Assembly: GCA_002699145.1 (NCBI GenBank)
Contig: PABK01000041.1
Coordinates: forward strand, 124,001-188,000
Length of the DNA stretch: 64,000 nt
From: Halioglobus sp.
GTDB taxonomy: Bacteria > Pseudomonadota > Gammaproteobacteria > Pseudomonadales > Halieaceae
Reading direction: 5' to 3'
Below are positions 15,448-25,208 of the stretch, one piece after another. How positions within the stretch are numbered: position 1 is the stretch's first letter; each line of letters begins with the position of its first letter. A model generated the notes under the pieces. It saw only the letters and a list, made by a program, of their open reading frames with translations. It was not told the DNA's origin and ran no database searches. The translations under genes were made by a program, and so were the position numbers.

Positions 15448-16353
15448 ATGACACGCAGCCCACTGTTGCAACAGATCATCGACAGCGCACCGGACGACTT
15501 CGCGGCGCCCGCCGCCGACTACCGCGACGTACGCAAGATGTTTGCCCCCTTCCACAGCCACCCGGTCAGCAAGCTGCTGAAGATCGAGATCGCGGAGTAC
15601 GGCGGCATTCGCTGCGGCGACTACACGGTGGAGGGGCACACCGCGAACCGCGACCGCATCGCCCTGCACTGCCACGGCGGTGCACTGGTTTCCACACCGC
15701 TGGACGAGTACCACTTCTACGCGGAAATCATCGCCCGGCGCACCGGGCTACGCGTGGTCATGCCCGACTACCGTCTCGCGCCCGAACACCCTTACCCGGC
15801 AGCACATGACGATTGTTTCAACGCCTATGCCGGCCTTCTCCAGCAGGGCGCCGACGCGCAAAACATCGTACTGATGGGCGAATCTTGCGGCGCGCTGCTG
15901 GCCATTGGCCTGATGACCCGGGCCCGGGACGAGGGCCTGCCACTGCCGAGGGCGTTTGTTTCGCTCACCGGCTGGTTCGACCTGTCCGTCGCCGACACGG
16001 AAAAACAGGACGACCCCTTCAACGACCCGCAATGGATCCGCAACCGCGGCCGCGACTACAGCGCCGACAGCATGCCGCTCGACGACCCGCGTATCTCCCC
16101 GGCCTACGCCGACCTGCACGGCCTGCCGCCCCTCTACCTGCAACTGGGCCAGTGCGACACCAATCGCGAGGGTTGCCTGAAACTGGCGGCCAACGCCGTG
16201 CGTGCCGGGGTGCAGGTCACCCTGGAGAGCTGGCCGGGTATGATCCAGGGCTGGCACGGCCTGGTGAACGCCGGGGTGCCGGAGGCCGAGCAGGCCTGGC
16301 AGGCCATCCGCAGCTACATCGAGGGCGTGTTCGAACGCGCCAAAAGCGCCTAA
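15448..16353 (+). CDS. Alpha/beta hydrolase, hormone-sensitive-lipase type
   Basis: The 301-residue cytosolic enzyme shows the HSL-family oxyanion motif His-Gly-Gly at 76-78 and the nucleophile elbow Gly-Glu-Ser-Cys-Gly with Ser146. 'DYRLAPEHPYPAAHDD' is the standard HSL block between them. A late Asp ('GQCDTNREG') and His ('GWHGL') can complete the triad. It probably hydrolyses a short or medium acyl ester, such as a steryl, terpenyl or lactone ester. It stands alone between two secreted-protein genes. Confidence 0.93.
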   Translation: MTRSPLLQQIIDSAPDDFAAPAADYRDVRKMFAPFHSHPVSKLLKIEIAEYGGIRCGDYTVEGHTANRDRIALHCHGGALVSTPLDEYHFYAEIIARRTGLRVVMPDYRLAPEHPYPAAHDDCFNAYAGLLQQGADAQNIVLMGESCGALLAIGLMTRARDEGLPLPRAFVSLTGWFDLSVADTEKQDDPFNDPQWIRNRGRDYSADSMPLDDPRISPAYADLHGLPPLYLQLGQCDTNREGCLKLAANAVRAGVQVTLESWPGMIQGWHGLVNAGVPEAEQAWQAIRSYIEGVFERAKSA

Positions 16354-16624
16354 CTCACTAATACACAGGCTAACCCGCGCGCATCTGCAGTGACGCGACT
16401 ACCTACGGCGCAGCATGCCATGGACATCCGGTAGGAACGGACAGTTACCCAGAACTAGAACGCCCGTTGGTGACGTGGTTCAAAGGGGAAGGGAAACAAT
16501 ACTTTGGCGTTTTCCCCCTGTGTGCTATTTTTGAAAAAAATATAATGATTACTATCAAATTCGGTACCGCCTGATTCCATTACTCACGTACCGGATATCG
16601 CCCGTCGGGGCAGGAGACTTCAAA
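16354..16624 (+). promoter_or_regulatory. Intergenic region with TATAAT box
   Basis: The 271-base gap has an AT-rich island around 16525-16560 containing a perfect -10 TATAAT at 16541-16546. No good -35 sits 16-18 bases upstream, so the promoter may need an activator. It is placed to serve the lipoprotein gene at 16625. Confidence 0.4.
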
Positions 16625-17629
16625 ATGAACACTGTCGTCAGAACGCTCGTACTCGTTGCGCTAGCCAGTATGGCTAGCGGTTGCAAACTCGCTGTATTGG
16701 TAGGAGCCGGCGGCGAAGTCGTCTCCCTGTCGGGCACTCGCGACTGCGCAGGCCCGGACTACTGCGAGTTCGACATCACCGACTCGTCCTTCAGCGAAAG
16801 TTTCACCGCCGTGCCGCGACCCGGCTATACCTTCGTCAAGTGGCAGGACGGCAGCGGATTTTTCTGCGGCAACTCCACCGACCCGGTATGTACCGTGGAA
16901 ATGCCCAACGAGGACGTGGGTGATGCCCTGGTCGCCACGTTCAGCAGCGGTTCGATCAGGCCGGTATTCAGCGCGCCTGAGGGCCTGGACACAGACGCCG
17001 ATGGCGTGGTCGACGATGTCGATGCCGACGACGACAATGACGGCGTACTGGATGGCGCGGATGACTGCCCATTGGACGGACCCAACAACGACGGAGCCGG
17101 CTGTCCGGTCGTCGCTTTCCAGGAAGACGATACCGTGCTGGTATATGACAAGCGCTGGGTACAACCGATATTGTTCTCAGGCAAGACCTGGCACGAAATC
17201 GCCGCAGTCTGCCCCCCGCCAACCGGTGTGTGCGACGGGGCAATCTACAGCGGGTGGGCGGAAGTCGAATTCGACCTGTCGGGCTGGACCTGGGGTTCCG
17301 CCGTCGAGGTAAGCACGGTTCTCGATGCATTCCTCGGCACCTCGCTGGGTGCGGTTCCGGATTGGCATTACGAGGCCGAAGCCGAGCTCAGCCCGAATAT
17401 CTTTGAGTATTTTTTCGCCCATAGTTCCTGCTGCTCGGTCGACCGCGTCTGGGGCTGGACCCGGGACGAGGCCAACGTGGTGGAGGCACATCCCTACGGC
17501 GTCAGTTGTGAAGATACGGAGGACGGCAACTGCTACAACTTGCGCGCCGGGGCCATTGCGGAGGGGGCGTACATTTCCAAGACGTCGTCCGACCCCGTTT
17601 TCGGCGCCTGGCTGTACCGCGTGGAGTAG
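16625..17629 (+). CDS. Putative lipoprotein with thrombospondin type 3-like Ca-binding repeat
   Basis: The 334-residue protein has a short signal and lipobox-like Met-Ala-Ser-Gly-Cys at the end of the hydrophobic stretch (Cys ~20); the -3 residue is Ala, so lipidation is likely but not certain. Residues ~118-160 contain the Asp-rich repeat 'DTDADGVVDDVDADDDNDG' ending 'DDCPLDGPNNDGAGCP'. The C-terminal half is a Cys- and Trp-rich domain of unknown function. It is presumably outer-membrane or surface associated. It does not carry the LPPGC tail. A perfect CCTGTCGACAGG palindrome lies just downstream (17649-17660), before the TonB receptor. Confidence 0.65.
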   Translation: MNTVVRTLVLVALASMASGCKLAVLVGAGGEVVSLSGTRDCAGPDYCEFDITDSSFSESFTAVPRPGYTFVKWQDGSGFFCGNSTDPVCTVEMPNEDVGDALVATFSSGSIRPVFSAPEGLDTDADGVVDDVDADDDNDGVLDGADDCPLDGPNNDGAGCPVVAFQEDDTVLVYDKRWVQPILFSGKTWHEIAAVCPPPTGVCDGAIYSGWAEVEFDLSGWTWGSAVEVSTVLDAFLGTSLGAVPDWHYEAEAELSPNIFEYFFAHSSCCSVDRVWGWTRDEANVVEAHPYGVSCEDTEDGNCYNLRAGAIAEGAYISKTSSDPVFGAWLYRVE

Positions 17630-17812
17630 TTGCAGGAAAGAGCGTTCACCTGTCGACAGGCAGCCAGGCGCCTTTGACGCCGCGATGCCGCCTGCGAGGG
17701 TTGCGCTATGTATTGCGACCGTCGCAGCTCGAACCGCACCTGCAGAGGAAAATTTCTACCCATCTGCCCTGTGCACTGCTGCAAACAAAATAACAGGATG
17801 GGAGCTAACGCT

Positions 17813-20239
17813 ATGCCTTTGTCACAGTTCTCCAGGTCATCCCTGGCGGTCTTTCTCGCCACACCCCTGACCTTCTCGGTTACCCAGTCGCAGGCCCAGG
17901 AGGAAAGTGCGCTCGCGCTGGAAGAGGTCGTGGTCGTCGCCCAGCGCCGGGAACAGTCGGCTATGGTCGTGCCGGTCGCCGTGGACGTGTTCAGTGCCAA
18001 AGACATCATCGATACCGGCGCGCTGACCCTGAAGAACATCGACGACTACATTCCCGGCTTCGAGGTCCTGGGCGAATCCGCGACGCAGCAGGGGCTGAAG
18101 GTGCGGGGCGTGTCCAGCTCCAACATTTCCACCGGTGGCGACCCCTCGGTGGCGACGTTCTACGACGAGACCTACCTGCCGCGGGCCGCGACCACCGTCG
18201 CCTTCGCCGATATGCAGCGGGTCGAGGTGCTCAAGGGGCCGCAGGGTACCCTGTTCGGGCGCAACGCGGCGGTGGGGGTGATTTCCATGATTCCCAACTC
18301 CCCGTCGAATGAACTGGAGGGCTTCGGCCGGGCGCGACTGGGGAACGACGAGCTGGTGCGCCTGGAGGGCATGGTCAACGTGCCGGTGACGGACAGCTTC
18401 TTCCTGCGCGTGAACGCCCTGAGCAACCAATGGGATGGTTTTGCCGACCAGTTGGGCCCCGCGGAGCACGATCCCGGTGAGCAGGACCACAAGACAGCGC
18501 GCATTGCCGGCCTGTGGGAGATCAGCGACGCCACGCGGGCACAGCTTTCCTACGACTGGGACAAGGTGGACAATGCCCCGGGCATGGCGTTCGGCTACAG
18601 CGAGTACGCCTACAGCCTGGACCCGTTCTCGGGCAAGGTTGAGAACGACGTCATCGACGGCGAGGAGACGCGCGACATGGATGCCGTCATCGGCAAGTTG
18701 TGGCACGACTTCAGCCCCGAACTGGCCGGCAAGCTGATTCTCAGCTACCGGGACTTCGACACCAGCAATCGCGGCGACGTCGACGGCACCGCCGATGTCA
18801 CCCGTTACCTGGACGCCGACAACCGGGAAGACTCGGACATCTTCTACAGTGAACTGCAGTTCAACTACAGCGACGAGAACGTCGACATCGTCTTCGGGGC
18901 CAATTACAGCCAGGAAGACACCCACCAGACCACCTGGTTGACGGCCACCGCGGACTCCGTGGCCCGGCAGGTCACCGGTGTAATGAATGACGTCATCGGC
19001 CTGGAACCGCCGATGGACCACCTGTGGAACTCACAGGACTACGCCCGCGCGCTGCAATCCCTGGGTCTCATGGTCACCCCCGAGGAGATCGAGCAGAGCG
19101 GCGACTTCTGGTATGAGGAAATATCCGCCGCCCTGGGCGAACCGATGATCTACGGTCCCTCCCTGGCCGGAATACTGTGGCGCGAACGCATCGAGAACGA
19201 GGGGGATTTTACCAACTGGGGGGTATACTTCGACGCGGACTACAGCCTGAACGAACGCATCAAGCTGACAGCGGGCCTGCGTTACAGCCAGGATGACAAG
19301 AAGTTCAGCTGGCTGATTCCACTGAACACCTTCAGGGAAGTGCGGCCGGGCGTGCCCAACCAGATTTTCACCCTGCCCGATGGACTGGAATCAGCCGCCG
19401 AGACACCCCTGGAAGCGGAGGATAGCTGGAGCAAGACCACCGGGCGCCTGGTGGCCCAGTACCAGGTCACCGACCTGCTGATGACCTACCTGTCCTACTC
19501 CACCGGCTACAAGTCCGGGGGCTACGACACCCTGGATATCGAGACGGCCTTTACCCCGTTCGAACCGGAGGAGTCCACCATGTACGAGTGGGGGATCAAG
19601 GGCGACCTCTTCGACGGCACGCTGCGCGCCCAGGTCGCCGTATTCCGGCTGGAAATCGACAACCGGCAGCGCTCGGTGGAATCCAAACCCCCCGGCCAGG
19701 ATGCCGCCATACCCAAGGTCATCAACGGCAACCAGACTTTCGACGGTATCGAGCTCACCCTGGACTGGCTGCCGCTGGACACCATGCGGCTGGGTCTGGT
19801 CACCACCTACCGCGACCAGGAGTCGGAGTGGAACGCCTTTTACAATTCAACCGGCGAGTTGACCGAGGACAGGTCCAAGGGCGACACCAACAACAACTTC
19901 ACCCTTACCGCCGACTGGACACCGGCGATACCCAGGGGCAACCTGACCGTGCATGTGGATTATGTCTACCGCGAGAACGCCCGCAGCGAGAGCGATTCGG
20001 ACTACTACCCCGACCTGGACGACCTGCCGGGTTATTTCGATGACGAGAAATACCTGAACGGCCGCATCGCCTGGGACGATGAGCGACGCAACTGGGAATT
20101 CGCGGTGTGGGGCAAGAACCTGACGGATGAGGAATACATCGTCGATATGCGCAACACCACGCGTTCCGAATTCGGCACGCCGGTTGCGGCCATCAGCCTG
20201 CCGCGCAGTTACGGTATCGAGGTGGCGTACACCTACTGA
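17813..20239 (+). CDS. TonB-dependent receptor
   Basis: The start at 17813 follows GGGAG at good spacing and opens a signal peptide ending Ser-Gln-Ala-Gln; 808 residues. A TonB box-like 'ALEEVVVVAQRREQ' is followed by the plug domain ('QQGLKVRGVSS', 'VEVLKGPQGTLFGRNAAVGVISMI') and a 22-strand-type barrel ending in aromatic 'YGIEVAYTY'. It imports a scarce substrate across the outer membrane using TonB energy. The 'FGRNAAVGVI' form is common in receptors of oligotrophic marine proteobacteria that take up hydrophobic or carbohydrate compounds rather than siderophores. Substrate unknown. Confidence 0.95.
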   Translation: MPLSQFSRSSLAVFLATPLTFSVTQSQAQEESALALEEVVVVAQRREQSAMVVPVAVDVFSAKDIIDTGALTLKNIDDYIPGFEVLGESATQQGLKVRGVSSSNISTGGDPSVATFYDETYLPRAATTVAFADMQRVEVLKGPQGTLFGRNAAVGVISMIPNSPSNELEGFGRARLGNDELVRLEGMVNVPVTDSFFLRVNALSNQWDGFADQLGPAEHDPGEQDHKTARIAGLWEISDATRAQLSYDWDKVDNAPGMAFGYSEYAYSLDPFSGKVENDVIDGEETRDMDAVIGKLWHDFSPELAGKLILSYRDFDTSNRGDVDGTADVTRYLDADNREDSDIFYSELQFNYSDENVDIVFGANYSQEDTHQTTWLTATADSVARQVTGVMNDVIGLEPPMDHLWNSQDYARALQSLGLMVTPEEIEQSGDFWYEEISAALGEPMIYGPSLAGILWRERIENEGDFTNWGVYFDADYSLNERIKLTAGLRYSQDDKKFSWLIPLNTFREVRPGVPNQIFTLPDGLESAAETPLEAEDSWSKTTGRLVAQYQVTDLLMTYLSYSTGYKSGGYDTLDIETAFTPFEPEESTMYEWGIKGDLFDGTLRAQVAVFRLEIDNRQRSVESKPPGQDAAIPKVINGNQTFDGIELTLDWLPLDTMRLGLVTTYRDQESEWNAFYNSTGELTEDRSKGDTNNNFTLTADWTPAIPRGNLTVHVDYVYRENARSESDSDYYPDLDDLPGYFDDEKYLNGRIAWDDERRNWEFAVWGKNLTDEEYIVDMRNTTRSEFGTPVAAISLPRSYGIEVAYTY

Positions 20240-20331
20240 ATCCGCTGTCGACGATGATGCCGCGAGCCAGCGAATATGCGATAGTAGCCTGGCGCCACAG
20301 ATCCGAATAACGAGCGGGAGGATTTGACCTC

Positions 20332-21819
20332 ATGGCTTCCTTCATCCTGGCGATCGACCAGGGCACCACTGGCAGCACCGTGGCACTGATGGATGCCCGC
20401 GGAAGATTGCGGGCCAGCGTCAACTACGAATTTCCCCAGATCTATCCCAGGCCCGGCTGGGTGGAACACCGCCTGGACGACATCCGCGCCTCGGTGCAAA
20501 AAGGCATCGCGGCAGTGCTGCGAAAAAAGTTCTGCAAACCCTCCGATATCATCGCCATCGGCATCACCAACCAGCGCGAAACCGCCGCCATCTGGGATCG
20601 GGACACGGGTGAGGCGCTCAACAACGCGGTGGTGTGGCAATGTCGACGCACCACCGACTTCTGCGAGCAGCTCAGGCAGGCCGGCCACGAGGCACAGGTA
20701 AAACGGCGCACGGGCCTGGTACTCGACCCCTACTTCTCGGCGAGCAAGTACCGCTGGCTGTTGCGCAATACCGCGGGTGTCGCGCGCAAACTGCGCGCCG
20801 GGAAGGTCGCGGCGGGCACCATCGACAGCTTTCTCATCTGGCACCTCACCGGCGGGCGCGAGCACGTCACGGACCTGTCAAATGCCTCGCGCACCTCGCT
20901 CATGAACCTGAAGTCGGGACAATGGGACAACGCGTTACTGGAACTTTTCGAGGTGCCGCGCGATATCCTGCCACGGATAGTGCCGTCCAGTGGCGTGGTT
21001 GGGCACACCCGGGGTGTCAGGGGCCTGCCGGACGGCATTCCCATTGCCGGCATTGCCGGAGACCAGCAGGCGGCGACTTTCGGCCAGACCTGTTTTTCCG
21101 TCGGGGATACGAAGTGCACTTTCGGCACAGGCTCCTTTATCGTCATGAACACCGGCAATACGCCCCTGCGCTCCCGCTCCGGACTGCTCTCCACGGTCGC
21201 CTGGCAACTGGGTGACGCAAAGCCGGTCTACGCCCTGGAAGGCGGCGCATTCATCTGCGGCGCGGCGGTGCAGTGGCTGCGCGACGGGCTGCAACTGATC
21301 AAGCGCGCCCCAGACATCGAGCGGCTGGCGGCCACCGTGGAAGACCACGGCGGCGTGGAGTTTGTGCCTGCGCTCACCGGGCTGGGAGCACCCCACTGGG
21401 CCCCGGACGCACGCGGCGTGCTGTGTGGCTTGACCCGGGGCACACAGCGCGGACACATTGCTCGCGCGACCCTGGACGCGATCGCGCTGCAGAACGCCGA
21501 CATTCTGCGCGCCATGCAAAATGACCTGGGCAGGAAGATGAAGCCCCTGCGCGTCGATGGCGGCGCAGCGGCAAACGACCTGTTGATGCAGATACAGGCG
21601 GATGTGCTGGGACAGCGGCTGATACGGCCGGTGGTGACCGAGACCACGGTGGCAGGCGCCTGCTACCTTGCCGGACTGGCCGTTGGTGTCTGGAACAGTC
21701 AGGCGGAAATCAGGAAAACCTGGCGCTCGGAGAAGGAGTTTCGTGTGCAGATGAAGGCGCCCCGGCGACGCAACCGACTGCTGTCATGGGAGGCGGCCCT
21801 GCAAAGGGCGCTGTTGTGA
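20332..21819 (+). CDS. glpK: Glycerol kinase
   Basis: The 495-residue FGGY kinase has 'FILAIDQGTTGSTVALMD' at the N-terminus (phosphate-binding loop), 'TNQRETAAIWD', 'TIDSFLIWHLTGG', and 'CTFGTGSFIVMNTG' followed by 'EGGAFICGAAVQWLRDGL', all GlpK signatures, and normal family length. It phosphorylates glycerol to glycerol-3-phosphate using ATP. A GGGAGG ribosome site precedes the ATG. No glpF or glpD is adjacent. The C-terminal tail is basic ('APRRRNRLLSW'). The family is sure; glycerol specificity is very likely. Confidence 0.93.
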   Translation: MASFILAIDQGTTGSTVALMDARGRLRASVNYEFPQIYPRPGWVEHRLDDIRASVQKGIAAVLRKKFCKPSDIIAIGITNQRETAAIWDRDTGEALNNAVVWQCRRTTDFCEQLRQAGHEAQVKRRTGLVLDPYFSASKYRWLLRNTAGVARKLRAGKVAAGTIDSFLIWHLTGGREHVTDLSNASRTSLMNLKSGQWDNALLELFEVPRDILPRIVPSSGVVGHTRGVRGLPDGIPIAGIAGDQQAATFGQTCFSVGDTKCTFGTGSFIVMNTGNTPLRSRSGLLSTVAWQLGDAKPVYALEGGAFICGAAVQWLRDGLQLIKRAPDIERLAATVEDHGGVEFVPALTGLGAPHWAPDARGVLCGLTRGTQRGHIARATLDAIALQNADILRAMQNDLGRKMKPLRVDGGAAANDLLMQIQADVLGQRLIRPVVTETTVAGACYLAGLAVGVWNSQAEIRKTWRSEKEFRVQMKAPRRRNRLLSWEAALQRALL

Positions 21820-21890
21820 TGTGATGCGAAGCGCAGTGCAGCGTGTACTCGATGCGGACTGATTCACTACAACCGGGATAGAAGCGCGAA

Positions 21891-24800
21891 ATGCCTCACC
21901 CAATCGATCGACTGGTCAACTACACGTTGGGCGGCGGGCTGCCAAAAATCCTGTTTTTCCTCGGCCTGGCCGCGGGTGTAATGGCCCTTGTTTACACGCC
22001 GCGAGAAGAAGAGCCGCAGATCGTTGTCCCCGTGGTCGACGTACTGGTGAGCGCGCCAGGGCTGGGTGCCAGGCAGGTGGAACGGCAGGTCACTATTCCA
22101 CTGGAGAAACTGCTGGCGCAGATCCCCGGGGTCGAGCATGTCTACTCCAGCACATCGACCGCCCAGGCGGCGGTCACCCTCAGGTTCCACGTCGGCGAGG
22201 ACCGGGAAGACTCCATTCTCAACACCTACAACAAGCTCTACTCTAACCAGCACAAGGTACCGCCGGTAGTGAGCGAATGGCGATTGCGCCCGGTGGAAGT
22301 CGACGACGTGCCGATCGTCATGCTGGGACTGTGGAGCGAGGCTCCAGACCGCTACAGTGACTACGAATTGCGGCGCATGGCGGAGGAAATCTCCACCGTC
22401 TTACAGGGCATACCGGAGACCAGCGAGGTCAACGTGGTGGGCGGGCGAGCGCGCACCGTGCGCGTCCTGATAGAACCCGAGAGTCTCGGCGCGCGCCAGA
22501 CCACGGCACAGGACATTGTCTCTGCCCTGGCGCTCTCCAACGTCCTGCAGCATGCCGGCGACTGGACCTACGGCAACAAATCCCTGGTGCTGGAGGGAGG
22601 CGACGTGATTCGCGACGCCACGGAACTTGGCGAACTCGTGGTCAACGTTATCGACGGCGTGCCGGTTTACCTGCGCGACGTGGCCCGGGTCGTCGATGGC
22701 CCCGCGGAGCCAGACCACTACAGCTGGATAACGTTCTCCCAAAACCACCCGGCGGCGGGAATTGACGACCGGCCCATGGTGGCCATCTCCATCGCCAAAC
22801 AGCGAGGCTCGAACGCGGTTGCCGTCGCAAGGCAGGTACACGAGACCATGGCCACGCTGGCGCAACGACTGCTGCCACCCGAGGTCCACGTGGAGGTGTT
22901 GCGCGACTACGGACAGACCGCAAATGAAAAAGTCAACGAACTGACCAGCAGCCTCGGCTTCGCCATCGCCACCGTGGTTGTCTTTATCAGCGTGTTTTTG
23001 GGCTGGCGACAGGCTCTGGTGGTGGGCCTCGCGGTACCTATCTGCTACGGCATTACCCTGGCGCTGGACATGCTGTTGGGCTACACCATCAACAGGGTGA
23101 CCCTGTTCGCACTCATACTGTCCCTGGGACTGCTTGTCGATGACCCGATAACCGGGGTCGACAACATTTCGCGCTTCCTCACGCGCACGACCATGCCGCT
23201 GGGCGAGCGCATCGTCAACGCGATAGCGGAGATCCGCATTCCGCTGTTGATGTCCACGGTAACTATTATCGTCGCCTTTCTCCCTCTGGCCTTCATCACG
23301 GGCATGATGGGGCCATACATGGCGCCGATGGCGTTCAACGTGCCCGTCAGCGTCATCAGCAGCACTGTCGTGGCGTTTCTGGTGACACCGTGGCTGGCGA
23401 GCCGCCTGCTGCGCGCTGAGGCGCGGCCGAGCGAGCCGACAACCCCCGGCGCCGTACATCCCTATGCCCGCTTCATGGCGCCGGTGCTGGACAACCCGCG
23501 CCTGGCAAAAACCGTACTGCTGCTGGTGCTGGTGCTGTTCGTCGCCACCGCGGTGCTGCCCGTGTTGCGCGCGGTACCGCTGAAGCTGCTGCCATTTGAC
23601 AACAAGAACGAGGTCCAGGTCTTGATCGACATGCCTGAGAGCGCCAGCCTGGAGCAGACCTCGGCACTGCTTCGCGAGGTCGCCTCGGAGATTTCCCGGA
23701 TGCCCGAAGTAAATGCCCTGGCAGCTTTTGCCGGTGTGCCGTCACCGATCGACTTCAACGGCATGGTGCGCGGGTACTATCGGCGTTCCGCACCAAACCT
23801 CGGTGAACTGCGTGTAACCCTGGTAGACAAGGGCGAGAGAGAACACCAGTCACACGCCCTGGTACTGCGCATGCGCCAGATGCTGGCGCCCTACAGCCGC
23901 GACGGCGCCAGTATCAAGGTTGTGGAATCACCCCCCGGCCCGCCGGTGCTGAGCACGCTCGTGGCCGAAATCTACGGCGGCACCCTGACGCCCTATGAGG
24001 CCCAGAAGCAGGCGGCGCAACGACTGATGCAGCGCCTGTCGCGAGAGGCGCACGTGGTGGAGATCGACTCCAGCGTCGAGGCGGACAGGATTCGCAGGCG
24101 CTTCGTGGTGGACAAAGCCAAGGCGGCACTGTCCGGCATCTCTACCGAAGACGTGGCGCAGACCCTGGCCCTGGCCAATGACGGGTACATTGCCGGGTAT
24201 GTACAGGTGGCGCGCGAGTCCAGCCCCCTGCCGATCGAACTCAGGCTCGACCCAACGCAACGGGTAGCGCAAAAGGACTTCGAACGACTGCTGGTAAAGG
24301 GTCGGCAGGGCGTTGTGAAAGCCACCACCGAACACGGCCTGGACGCGTCCCCCCAGCCGCTTGCCGCCGTGGGAGAGTTGGGGCACTTCAGCAGCGGACT
24401 CGCCGACCAGGCGATCTATCACAAGGACCTTCGCCCAGTGGTCTACGTCTATGCCGAACTCAACGGGCGCACGCCGGCGGAAATCATTGCCGACGTACAC
24501 GCCGACATGGGCACAGCCCCTGGGGTAACGAGTGACTGGCGCGACCGCACCTTCCTGGCCAGCGGTGCCGGCGACAGCTGGCAATTACCACCGGGAGTCG
24601 ATGTCGCATGGACCGGAGAGGGCGAGTGGCGCATCACCAGGGATGTCTTTCGCGATATGGGGCTGGGCTACCTCTTTGCGCTTCTGGCAATCTTCCTGAT
24701 AATGCGCTGGCAAACCCGTTCCACGCCACTATCCCTGATTATCATGTCCGCCATTCCACTGACGGTCATCGGGATCATGCCCGGTTTCTGGTTGATGAAC

Positions 24801-25208
24801 CAGGTGGGGGAACGCACCGTCGCCGGGGCACCCGATCCCGTGCTGTTCACCGCCACCGCGATGATCGGCATGATCGCCCTGGCCGGAATCGTGGTGCGCA
24901 ATTCTCTCATCCTGGTGGAGTTTATTTCCCAGGCCAGGCGCGAGGGAGCCAGTGTCCGCGACGCCCTGTTGCAAGCTGGTTCTGTGCGCATGCGCCCTGT
25001 GCTGCTCACCGCGGGGACGACCATGCTTGGCAACCTGGTTATCACGCTGGACCCGGTGTTCAGCGGCCTTGCGCTGGCCATTATCTTCGGTATCGCGGCG
25101 TCCACGGCCTTCACCTTGATCGTGGTGCCCGTGGTCTACCTGCTGGTGTTTGACCAGCCAGGCCAGGGACAACCCGGTCCGTCGAACGCAAAGGGGGTGC
25201 AAACATGA
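21891..25208 (+). CDS. Efflux RND transporter permease subunit
   Basis: This inner-membrane RND pump of 1105 residues has the usual two-fold repeat of six helices plus large periplasmic loops. TM4 contains Leu-Leu-Val-Asp-Asp-Pro, the double Asp for proton relay as in the AcrB/HAE type. The second half ends with 'GIVVRNSLILVEFISQARREG', a classic block. It forms a proton-driven exporter with the adaptor that follows (ATGA overlap). No outer-membrane channel gene is adjacent, so it may use a TolC encoded elsewhere. The pump gene precedes the adaptor, the reverse of the common order. Confidence 0.93.
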   Translation: MPHPIDRLVNYTLGGGLPKILFFLGLAAGVMALVYTPREEEPQIVVPVVDVLVSAPGLGARQVERQVTIPLEKLLAQIPGVEHVYSSTSTAQAAVTLRFHVGEDREDSILNTYNKLYSNQHKVPPVVSEWRLRPVEVDDVPIVMLGLWSEAPDRYSDYELRRMAEEISTVLQGIPETSEVNVVGGRARTVRVLIEPESLGARQTTAQDIVSALALSNVLQHAGDWTYGNKSLVLEGGDVIRDATELGELVVNVIDGVPVYLRDVARVVDGPAEPDHYSWITFSQNHPAAGIDDRPMVAISIAKQRGSNAVAVARQVHETMATLAQRLLPPEVHVEVLRDYGQTANEKVNELTSSLGFAIATVVVFISVFLGWRQALVVGLAVPICYGITLALDMLLGYTINRVTLFALILSLGLLVDDPITGVDNISRFLTRTTMPLGERIVNAIAEIRIPLLMSTVTIIVAFLPLAFITGMMGPYMAPMAFNVPVSVISSTVVAFLVTPWLASRLLRAEARPSEPTTPGAVHPYARFMAPVLDNPRLAKTVLLLVLVLFVATAVLPVLRAVPLKLLPFDNKNEVQVLIDMPESASLEQTSALLREVASEISRMPEVNALAAFAGVPSPIDFNGMVRGYYRRSAPNLGELRVTLVDKGEREHQSHALVLRMRQMLAPYSRDGASIKVVESPPGPPVLSTLVAEIYGGTLTPYEAQKQAAQRLMQRLSREAHVVEIDSSVEADRIRRRFVVDKAKAALSGISTEDVAQTLALANDGYIAGYVQVARESSPLPIELRLDPTQRVAQKDFERLLVKGRQGVVKATTEHGLDASPQPLAAVGELGHFSSGLADQAIYHKDLRPVVYVYAELNGRTPAEIIADVHADMGTAPGVTSDWRDRTFLASGAGDSWQLPPGVDVAWTGEGEWRITRDVFRDMGLGYLFALLAIFLIMRWQTRSTPLSLIIMSAIPLTVIGIMPGFWLMNQVGERTVAGAPDPVLFTATAMIGMIALAGIVVRNSLILVEFISQARREGASVRDALLQAGSVRMRPVLLTAGTTMLGNLVITLDPVFSGLALAIIFGIAASTAFTLIVVPVVYLLVFDQPGQGQPGPSNAKGVQT